The notes beneath the pieces were generated by a model, which ran no database searches, had not been told where the DNA came from, and saw only the letters and a list, made by a program, of their open reading frames with translations. Shown here in pieces: positions 58,035 to 64,000 of a stretch of 64,000 nt of DNA (position 1 is the stretch's first letter; every line of letters begins with the position of its first letter). This stretch comes from Amorphoplanes digitatis (GTDB lineage: Bacteria > Actinomycetota > Actinomycetes > Mycobacteriales > Micromonosporaceae). The stretch covers positions 4,210,501-4,274,500 of the forward strand of contig NZ_JACHNH010000001.1 in the NCBI RefSeq assembly GCF_014205335.1, written 5' to 3'. Made by a program: the position numbers and the translations under genes.

Positions 58035-59156
58035 ATGCCCGTACCCCTGTCGATCCTCGACCTCGCCCCGGTGCTGTCCGGCGGCACCGCCGGCGACGCC
58101 CTGCGCCGCACCCTCGACCTGGCCCGGCACGCCGAGCAGTTCGGCTATGCCCGCTACTGGGTGGCCGAGCACCACTTCACCCCCGGCGTCGCCAGCTCGC
58201 AGCCGGCCCTGCTGCTCGGCCAGATCGCGGCCGTGACCGGGCACATCCGGCTCGGCTCCGGCGCGGTGCAGACCGGCCACCAGAGCGCGCTGTCCATCGT
58301 CGAGCAGTTCGGCCTGCTCGACGCGCTCCATCCGGGGCGCTTCGACCTCGGGCTGGGCCGCTCCGGGCAGCGCCGCAAGGAGGCGCTGACCGAGCTGGAC
58401 GGCCCGCCACCGCCGCCCGCCGAGGAGCGGGTCGTGGACGGCCTGCTCATACCGAGGCCGTTCTCGTTCGCGCCGCTGCTGGCCTCCAAGCGCTCGGCGC
58501 TGTTTCAGCGGCTCCTCCAGCTGCCCGGCGCCGAGCCGCCGGACTTCCCGGAGGTGCTCGACGCGATCGACGCGCTGCTGGCCGGGCCGGTCACCGACGA
58601 CGACGGCAACGAGGCCCGCGCGGTGCCCGGGGAGGGCGCCGACCTGGAGCTCTGGATCCTCGGCAGCAGCGGCGGGCAGAGCGCCCGGGAGGCGGGTGCC
58701 CGCGGGCTACCGTTCGCGGCGAACTACCACGTGGCGCCGGCGAAGGTGCTCGAGGCCGTCGAGGCGTACCGGGCGGCGTTCCGGCCCTCGGCGAGGCTCG
58801 CCGAGCCGTACGTGATGGTCTCGGCCGACGTGGTGGTCGCCCCCGACGACGAGACGGCGCGCCGCCTCGCCTCCCCGTACGGGCTCTGGGTGCGCAGCGT
58901 GCGCACCGGCGCGGGCGCGATGCCGTACCCGTCGCCGGAGCAGGCCGCCGCGCACGCCTGGACCGAACAGGACCGGGCGCTGGTGGCCGACCGGGTGGCG
59001 ACGCAGTTCGTCGGCGCGCCGCAGGCCGTGGCCGAAGGGCTGCGCACCCTGCAACGGGCGACGGGGGCCGACGAACTGCTCGTCACGACGGTCACCTACG
59101 ACCACGCCGACCGGGTGCACTCCTACGAGCTGCTGGCCAAGCAGTGGCTGGGCTGA
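58035..59156 (+). CDS. Luciferase-family oxidoreductase, MsnO8-like
   Basis: A 373-residue LLM-class flavin-dependent oxidoreductase. PLSILDLAPVLSGGTAGDAL at the N-terminus, then YWVAEHHFTPGVASSQPALL and LGSGAVQTGHQSALSIVEQF, match the group-1 luciferase-family oxidoreductases. It is probably co-transcribed with the CE1758-type enzyme (2-bp gap, GGGAGGGGAG SD). The pair may act on related substrates or share a flavin reductase encoded elsewhere. It is convergent with the SsuB-like gene. Confidence 0.88.
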   Translation: MPVPLSILDLAPVLSGGTAGDALRRTLDLARHAEQFGYARYWVAEHHFTPGVASSQPALLLGQIAAVTGHIRLGSGAVQTGHQSALSIVEQFGLLDALHPGRFDLGLGRSGQRRKEALTELDGPPPPPAEERVVDGLLIPRPFSFAPLLASKRSALFQRLLQLPGAEPPDFPEVLDAIDALLAGPVTDDDGNEARAVPGEGADLELWILGSSGGQSAREAGARGLPFAANYHVAPAKVLEAVEAYRAAFRPSARLAEPYVMVSADVVVAPDDETARRLASPYGLWVRSVRTGAGAMPYPSPEQAAAHAWTEQDRALVADRVATQFVGAPQAVAEGLRTLQRATGADELLVTTVTYDHADRVHSYELLAKQWLG

Positions 59157-59161
59157 ACGGG

Positions 59162-59872
59162 TCAGCGGTTGCCCGGCAGCGGCACGCCGAGGCGGTCCAG
59201 GAGCCGGCGCCGTAGCGCGCCGAAGCCCGGATCGTCCGGCGCGCGAGGATGGTCGAGCGGGACCGGCAGCTCGTCGGCGATCCTCCCGCCGTCGAGGACC
59301 AGCGCCCGGTCCGCCAGCAGCAGCGCCTCGTCGACGTCGTGGGTGACCAGCAGCGCCGCGAAGCCGTGGCGGGCGCGCAGGCGGCCGAAGAGGTCCTGCA
59401 TCTTCAGCCTGGTCAGGGCGTCGAGCGCGCCGAAGGGCTCGTCCAGCAGCAGCACCCGCGGCTCGCGGACCAGGGCGCGGGCGAACGCCACCCGCTGTGA
59501 CTGGCCGCCGGACAGCTCGGCCGGCCAGGCGCGGGCGCGGTCGGCAAGGCCCACCTCGGCCAGGGCCGCCGCCGTCCGGGCGCGGACGTCGCCGCCGGTG
59601 ACGCCGAGGCCCACGTTGTCGGCGACGCGCTTCCAGGGGAGCAGGCGGTGCTCCTGGAACACCACCGCGTGCTCGCGGGGTACCGAAACGTCGCCGGTCG
59701 CCTCCGGGTCGAGGCCCGCCAGGATGCGCAGCAGGGTGCTCTTGCCGGACCCGCTGCCGCCCAGCAGCGCCACCACCTCGCCCGGCGCGATGGCCAGATC
59801 GGCGCCGTCGAGCACGACCGCGTCACCGAACGCGCGGCGCACCCCCCGAGCCCGGACCACCACCGGGGTCAT
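59162..59872 (-). CDS. ssuB: Sulfonate/nitrate-type ABC transporter ATPase
   Basis: A 236-residue ABC ATPase of the SsuB/TauB group. Walker A is GGSGSGKST, the Q-loop lies in VVFQEHRLLPWKRV, the signature is LSGGQSQRVAFARALV and Walker B is LLLDEPFGALDALT. The ATG overlaps the permease stop (ATGA). It energises uptake of sulfonates or similar small anions. The gene name reflects the best guess among SsuB, TauB and related importers. Confidence 0.85.
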   Translation of the reverse strand: MTPVVVRARGVRRAFGDAVVLDGADLAIAPGEVVALLGGSGSGKSTLLRILAGLDPEATGDVSVPREHAVVFQEHRLLPWKRVADNVGLGVTGGDVRARTAAALAEVGLADRARAWPAELSGGQSQRVAFARALVREPRVLLLDEPFGALDALTRLKMQDLFGRLRARHGFAALLVTHDVDEALLLADRALVLDGGRIADELPVPLDHPRAPDDPGFGALRRRLLDRLGVPLPGNR

Positions 59873-60687
59873 GCCGCCCGCAGCCCGCGCCGCCATGCCA
59901 GGGTCCTCCGCTCCGCGGTCCGCAGCAGCAGGTCCGAGAGCAGACCCAGGCCCGCGTACACGAAAAGGCCAAGGACCACGACGTCGGTCTGGCTGAACTC
60001 GCGGGCCTCCATCATCAGGAAGCCGATGCCGTTCTGGGTGTTTGTCTGCTCGCCGACGACCAGGCTCAGCCAGGCGGCGCCGATCGCCAGGCGCAGCCCC
60101 AGGAACAGCGACGGCAGCGCGCCGGGCAGGATGACGTGCCGCAGCCGGGCCCAGGTGCCCAGGCCGCAGGTGCGGGCCGCCTCGACCAGGCGCTCGTCGA
60201 TGTCGCGGATGCCGGCGTACGTGTTGAAGTAGAGCGGGAAGAACACGCCGAGCGCGACCAGGGTGATCTTCATCGACTCGCCGATGCCGACCCAGATGAT
60301 CAGCAGCGGGACCAGGGCGAGGTGCGGCAGCATCCGGGCCATCTGCACCGGCGGGTCGATGGCGTCGTCGCCGAGGCGCAGCAGGCCGGCGGCCGCGCCG
60401 AGCACCAGCGCGAGCACCCCGCCGATGAGCAGGCCGATCGCGGCCCGGGTCAGCGAGTCCAGCAGGTGCGCGCCCAGCGTGCCGTCCGCGGCGAGCCGCC
60501 AGCCGGTCCGCAGGACCGTGCTGGGTGCCGGCAGCTTCTCCGCCGGCAGCACCCCGCCGCGCGACAGCGCCTCCCAGATCACCAGGATCGCGACCGGGCT
60601 GACGATCCGCTGCCAGCGCAGCCTGCGGCGCCGGGCCGCGACGGGAGCGGCGGCCTCGACCGCCGCCGGCGCCGCGACCGCGGTCAT
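59869..60687 (-). CDS. ssuC: Sulfonate/nitrate-type ABC transporter permease
   Basis: A 272-residue permease with about six membrane segments and the conserved loop EAARTCGLGTWARLRHVILPGALP. The N-terminus is Ala-rich and then basic. It overlaps both neighbours by ATGA, so the binding protein, permease and ATPase form a strictly coupled operon of SsuACB order. Confidence 0.88.
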   Translation of the reverse strand: MTAVAAPAAVEAAAPVAARRRRLRWQRIVSPVAILVIWEALSRGGVLPAEKLPAPSTVLRTGWRLAADGTLGAHLLDSLTRAAIGLLIGGVLALVLGAAAGLLRLGDDAIDPPVQMARMLPHLALVPLLIIWVGIGESMKITLVALGVFFPLYFNTYAGIRDIDERLVEAARTCGLGTWARLRHVILPGALPSLFLGLRLAIGAAWLSLVVGEQTNTQNGIGFLMMEAREFSQTDVVVLGLFVYAGLGLLSDLLLRTAERRTLAWRRGLRAA

Positions 60688-61631
60688 TGCAGCTCCGTGG
60701 AGAACTGGTCGTCGATGCGCGCCTTCATGTCGACGCTGCCGGGGATCAGTTCCAGCTTGGTGAAGCCGTCCGCGATCGCCTGCAGTTCGGCGCCGATCTC
60801 CGGGGTCAGCGCCGCGAGCGGCTGGGCGCTGCGCGCCAGCGCCCGCGCCGTCACCGCCTCGTCGATCTTCAATTCCGGCGCGAGGACCTTCGTGCGCTCC
60901 TCGGGGTTGGCGATCCCCCATGCTGTGGTCTTCTGGTACGCGGAGAGGAACGTGCTGATCTGCGCGGACTTGCTCTTGACCGCCTCGGGGGAGACCAGGA
61001 TGTACTCCCGGTTGTTGGCCAGGCCGGTGGCGTCGGCGAGCACCTGCACGCCGGGCTGCTCGGCCAGCGCGAAGTAGGGATCCCAGATGATCCACGCGTC
61101 CACCTGGTCGTTGTCGAACGCGGGCCGGCCCTCGGCGGGCTTGAGGTACTTCACGTTGATGTCGGCCAGGGTCATCCGGTTCGCCTCGAGGAGCTTGACC
61201 AGGAGCCAGTTCACGTTGGAGCCCTTGTTCAGCGCCACCGTCTTTCCCCGCAGGTCGGCGAACGTCCGGTAGCCCTTGGCCTGCTTGACCAGCACGGCCT
61301 CGCCCTTCGGCACCGGCGCGCTGGTGCCGACGATCTTGAACGGGATCTTGCCGGCGGCCGCGAAGATCGGTGGCGCCTCGCCGGTCTGGCCCAGATCGAT
61401 CGCGCCGGCCTTGAGCGCCTCGGTCAGCGCGGGCCCGCTCTCGAACAGCGACCAGGTGACGCCGGGCGCGGCGGCCTTCGCCTTGACCAGGCTCAGGCCG
61501 CCGAACCGCTGATAGCCGACGCGGAGCGTCCCGCTGTCGGTGGACGCGGCGTCGTCGCCGTCGCCGCAGCCGGCCGACACGGCGGACAGGGTCAGGGCTA
61601 CCAGGGCTGCGATCGTGCGCCGTCCAATCAT
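60684..61631 (-). CDS. ssuA: Sulfonate-type ABC transporter substrate-binding lipoprotein
   Basis: A 315-residue lipoprotein (lipobox SAGC) of the SsuA/TauA fold. Typical segments are LRVGYQRFGGLSLVKAKAA, LTEALKAGAIDLGQTGEAPP and KGSNVNWLLVKLLEAN. It captures alkanesulfonates or a related ligand outside the membrane. TAGAGT lies seven bases before the ATG with no SD, so the transcript may be leaderless. A palindrome lies just upstream of this -10. Confidence 0.87.
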   Translation of the reverse strand: MIGRRTIAALVALTLSAVSAGCGDGDDAASTDSGTLRVGYQRFGGLSLVKAKAAAPGVTWSLFESGPALTEALKAGAIDLGQTGEAPPIFAAAGKIPFKIVGTSAPVPKGEAVLVKQAKGYRTFADLRGKTVALNKGSNVNWLLVKLLEANRMTLADINVKYLKPAEGRPAFDNDQVDAWIIWDPYFALAEQPGVQVLADATGLANNREYILVSPEAVKSKSAQISTFLSAYQKTTAWGIANPEERTKVLAPELKIDEAVTARALARSAQPLAALTPEIGAELQAIADGFTKLELIPGSVDMKARIDDQFSTELQ

Positions 61632-61648
61632 GCGCGCGACTCTATCTA

Positions 61649-61667
61649 ACCCATAGGATATATGGGT
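61649..61667. promoter_or_regulatory. Palindrome upstream of the sulfonate importer operon
   Basis: ACCCATA (61649-61655) and TATGGGT (61661-61667) flank GGATA. It sits immediately upstream of the leaderless-type -10 of ssuA and shares ATAGGANATA with the inverted repeat at 56940-56970. Confidence 0.55.
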
Positions 61668-61689
61668 AGCCCGTCCCGCATGGCGGAGG

Positions 61690-62616
61690 TCAGCCCCAGG
61701 TCATGTCGATCTCGCGCTCGAACACGGTGTAGCCCACCCGGGCGAACGACCTCGCCATCGGCGTGTTGCCGACATCGGTCGCCGCCCGGATTCGGGACAC
61801 GCCCTCGGCCGCCAGCAGCCGCGTGCCCTCGGCCAGCACGTCGTCGATGTAGCCGTTGCCGCGGTGCGCCGGCAGCACCGCCAGGTAGGCGATGATCACG
61901 TTGTAGCCGTTGTGCGCCGGGATGACGAAACCGGCCGGCTCGCCGCCCGGCAGGGTCGCGACCCGCCACCAGTCGCGCGGGCTCGCATAGCGCTCGAGCT
62001 CCTCGCGGTACTGCCGCTCGGCGGCCTCGCGGGCGGTGAGGCTGCGCAGCTCGTCGCGGCTGTGCGCGTCCAGGGTGCCGTCGAGCACGAGCGTCATCAG
62101 GCCGATCAGCTCGGCCGCGTCCCGGGGCGGCCGGAACTCCAGCCGCCCGCTCGGCGCGGGCACCGGCGTGCCGGGCAGCCAGTGCAGGCGCAGCCGCTCC
62201 ACGAACAGCCGGGCGCCGACGCGTTCGAGGGCGGCCATCCGGTCCCGCACCGCCCGGCGCGACTCGTCGTGCGCGCGCCAGTCGGGCGGGACGAAGCGGC
62301 CGTACCCGGGCGGCGTGCCGCCCGGCGGTACGAGGGCCGCGAGCGCCGCCTCCAGCAGGCGCACGCCGTCCTCGATGCCGTCGGTGACGTCGAAGACGTC
62401 CATCAGCAGCGGATGCTCGTCGCCGGGGCGGGACCACCAGGCGGCCCGGGCCACGACGCGGTCGCCGCGCAGGGCGACCCAGAGCCATCGGGTACGGCGG
62501 CGGCCCGCCTCGAGGTCGCCGCGGATCTCGGCGTTCAGGACGTACGGCAGGCGGTTGAACAGGTCGATCTCCTCCGGCCCGGTGATCGGGCGCAGAGTCA
62601 GGTCGTGCGGGGTCAA
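61690..62616 (-). CDS. GNAT-family N-acetyltransferase
   Basis: A 308-residue protein with two GNAT-like halves. The C-terminal one is complete, with IIAYLAVLPAHRGNGYIDDV (acetyl-CoA loop region), GVSRIRAATDVGNTPMARSF and GYTVFEREIDMTW. The N-terminal half is degenerate. The substrate is unknown; some members act on peptides or antibiotics. The TTG at 62616 has CGGAG about six bases upstream, and the frame further upstream is not protein-like. Confidence 0.83.
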   Translation of the reverse strand: MTPHDLTLRPITGPEEIDLFNRLPYVLNAEIRGDLEAGRRRTRWLWVALRGDRVVARAAWWSRPGDEHPLLMDVFDVTDGIEDGVRLLEAALAALVPPGGTPPGYGRFVPPDWRAHDESRRAVRDRMAALERVGARLFVERLRLHWLPGTPVPAPSGRLEFRPPRDAAELIGLMTLVLDGTLDAHSRDELRSLTAREAAERQYREELERYASPRDWWRVATLPGGEPAGFVIPAHNGYNVIIAYLAVLPAHRGNGYIDDVLAEGTRLLAAEGVSRIRAATDVGNTPMARSFARVGYTVFEREIDMTWG

Positions 62617-62763
62617 GGCGTTCTCCGTCCGGAGGCGCCCGTCACCGGTGGACGGGCGCGGTGTGTGCGGCGTACATGTCCGGGCCCTCCTTTCCGACGT
62701 CGGTTCGGCCGCAGTTCTATCCGCCCCCGCTGTTGCCCGCAACCGAATTGCGCGGGTGTCGCG

Positions 62764-62769
62764 TAGGGT
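62764..62769 (+). promoter_or_regulatory. Leaderless-type -10 element for the M20 peptidase gene
   Basis: TAGGGT ends seven bases before the ATG at 62777, with no SD between. This fits a leaderless transcript. Confidence 0.45.
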
Positions 62770-62776
62770 CGGCGGC

Positions 62777-63868
62777 ATGGATCTGGTCGCCAAGGCCGCC
62801 GAGCTGATCGCCGTGCCGTCCACTGCGGACCGCCCCGAGGAGCTGGCCCGGGCGCTCGATCTGGTGCTCGACGTCGTCGGCACGGACTTCACGGTGGAAC
62901 GCTTCTCCTCGCGCGGCAAGCCCAGCGCGCTGGTCCGGACGCCCGGCCCGCGCCCGGTGTTCCGGGTCCTGCTCAACGCCCACCTCGACGTCGTGCCCGC
63001 CGAAGCCTACGAGGCCCGCCGCGACGGCGACCGGCTCTACGGCCGCGGCGCGCAGGACATGAAGGTCGCGGCGGTGGTCATGGCCGACGTGTTCCGGGAG
63101 CTGGCCGGGACGCTGCCGTACCCGCTGGGCCTGCAACTGGTCACCGACGAGGAGGTCGGCGGCTACGATGGCACCGCACACCAGATCGAGGCCGGGGTGA
63201 GCGCGGACTTCGTGGTCATCGGCGAGCAGAGCGGCCTGCGCGTCGTCACCGACTCCAAGGGGCTGTGCCAGGTGCGGTTGCGCGCCACCGGCGCCGCCGC
63301 GCACGCCGCGTACCCCTGGCTGGGCGACAACGCCCTGCTGACGCTGATCGGCGCGGTGCAGGCGCTGGTGCGGCGCTATCCGGTTCCGGCGACCGAGCAG
63401 TGGGCCACGACGGTCAACGTGGCCCGGATCGAGACCGCCAACCTCGCCGTCAATCAGGTGCCGGCCGACGCGACGGCGTGGCTCGACATCCGCTTCCCGC
63501 CCGAGGACACCGACTTCAGCGGGCGCACGCCGCACGAGATCGTGGCCTACCTGCGCTCGGTCACCGGTGTCCGTGCCGAGGTCGACAGCCTCGGCCCGTC
63601 GCACCACGCCGACCCGGAGAGCGAGGAGGTGGCCCGGCTGCGCGAGGCGGCCCGGTCCGCGGGCTTCTCCGGCGAGCTGCTGCGCAAGCACGGCGCGGCG
63701 GACGCGCGGTTCTACTACGCCCGCGGCGTCGACGCCGTCATCTTCGGCCCCGGCGGCGACGGCCAGCACGGCCCGGACGAGTACGCCGACCTGACGACCG
63801 TCGCGCCGTACCGGGACGCGCTGGTCTCGTTCCTCAAGTCCCTCACGCCGCGGACAGCCGCCTGGTGA
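62777..63868 (+). CDS. M20-family metallopeptidase (ArgE/DapE/CPG2-like)
   Basis: A 363-residue cytoplasmic di-zinc hydrolase. Metal and catalytic motifs are NAHLDVVPA, LYGRGAQDMK, VTDEEVGG with the general-base glutamate, and a late histidine in FGPGGDGQHGPDEY. The lid/dimerisation domain spans about 165-285. It may deacylate amino acids or cleave dipeptides; ArgE, DapE and carboxypeptidase G2 types cannot be separated by eye. It is divergent from the GNAT gene, and its 3' end overlaps the convergent next gene by 26 bp. Confidence 0.9.
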   Translation: MDLVAKAAELIAVPSTADRPEELARALDLVLDVVGTDFTVERFSSRGKPSALVRTPGPRPVFRVLLNAHLDVVPAEAYEARRDGDRLYGRGAQDMKVAAVVMADVFRELAGTLPYPLGLQLVTDEEVGGYDGTAHQIEAGVSADFVVIGEQSGLRVVTDSKGLCQVRLRATGAAAHAAYPWLGDNALLTLIGAVQALVRRYPVPATEQWATTVNVARIETANLAVNQVPADATAWLDIRFPPEDTDFSGRTPHEIVAYLRSVTGVRAEVDSLGPSHHADPESEEVARLREAARSAGFSGELLRKHGAADARFYYARGVDAVIFGPGGDGQHGPDEYADLTTVAPYRDALVSFLKSLTPRTAAW

Positions 63869-64000
63869 GCTCGGCTGCCCTGGCCCGCTGCACGGACCGG
63901 GCCTGCCCGACGACGAAGGAGCGCAGCAGCGCGGGGAACGTGACGTTGACGGTCTCGGTGACGGCGGTGACGTCGCCGTCCGGCACCAGGTCGACGGCGG
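63843..64000 (-). CDS. C-terminal fragment of a gene cut by the window edge
   Basis: The last 51 codons of a minus-strand gene are visible (…GDVTAVTETVNVTFPALLRS… to RLSAA and stop). The codon pattern is typical of a real gene. A strand followed by a long amphipathic helix would suit the C-terminus of an SRPBCC/polyketide-cyclase-like protein, but this is a guess. The start is outside the window. Confidence 0.6.
   Translation of the reverse strand, partial: AVDLVPDGDVTAVTETVNVTFPALLRSFVVGQARSVQRARAAELTRRLSAA

Overview
The window is high-GC DNA with GTG and TTG starts, ATGA/GTGA gene overlaps, SARP and AfsR-type regulators, Stealth glycopolymer genes and leaderless-type promoters. This points to a filamentous actinomycete, most likely of the Micromonosporaceae (Actinoplanes-like). 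That placement is inferred from gene content, not measured. No rRNA, tRNA, CRISPR array, origin or intact mobile element was seen.

Layout. 1-11884: lone trpB behind a paired-palindrome operator, a NarL/DesK-type two-component pair, an alpha/beta hydrolase, a secreted GH26-like glycosidase, a DHFR-like reductase, and an ABC-2 exporter with a LolA-like lipoprotein divergent from an OmpR/HK pair. 11885-18581: accessory stretch with a phosphotransferase, two lipoproteins, an orphan Imm53 immunity gene between IS110 and IS630 remnants, a methyltransferase overlapping a 14-repeat WD40 protein, and an orphan gene. 18714-29037: sugar-uptake locus with a GH3 glycosidase, LacI regulator, ABC importer, YicI-like alpha-xylosidase and a DapA-family lyase. 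Three near-identical LacI operators tie it together, and xyloglucan or xylo-oligosaccharide use is likely. 29241-32302: small unknowns and a lipid kinase.

32854-40585: a coupled glycopolymer operon with a 24-codon leader ORF, a Stealth phosphotransferase, a PIG-L deacetylase fused to a propeller, an Ig-like or glycan-associated unknown, and a GT4-Stealth fusion. 40589-43642: a large SARP-NB-ARC-TPR regulator with three 11-bp direct repeats at its promoter, divergent from a small secreted CBM2 protein.

44429-50425 holds the most striking system, a thiazole/oxazole-modified peptide (TOMM/RiPP) cluster. It has a YcaO cyclodehydratase, two E1/ThiF-like proteins (one fused to a SagB-type dehydrogenase), a second SagB-type dehydrogenase, a 94-residue precursor with 17 cysteines in a Cys-Gly-Gly / Cys-Arg-Gly core, and a PqqD-like-M50 membrane protease. 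RNA hairpins flank the precursor gene. The expected product is a cationic polythiazole peptide.

50392-54975: a STAND ATPase with propeller repeats, a small membrane partner and an unknown. 55047-64000: an amino-acid permease, a universal stress protein, two flavin-dependent monooxygenases convergent with an SsuABC-type sulfonate importer (the two units share an upstream sequence element), a GNAT enzyme, an M20 peptidase and a truncated gene at the window edge.
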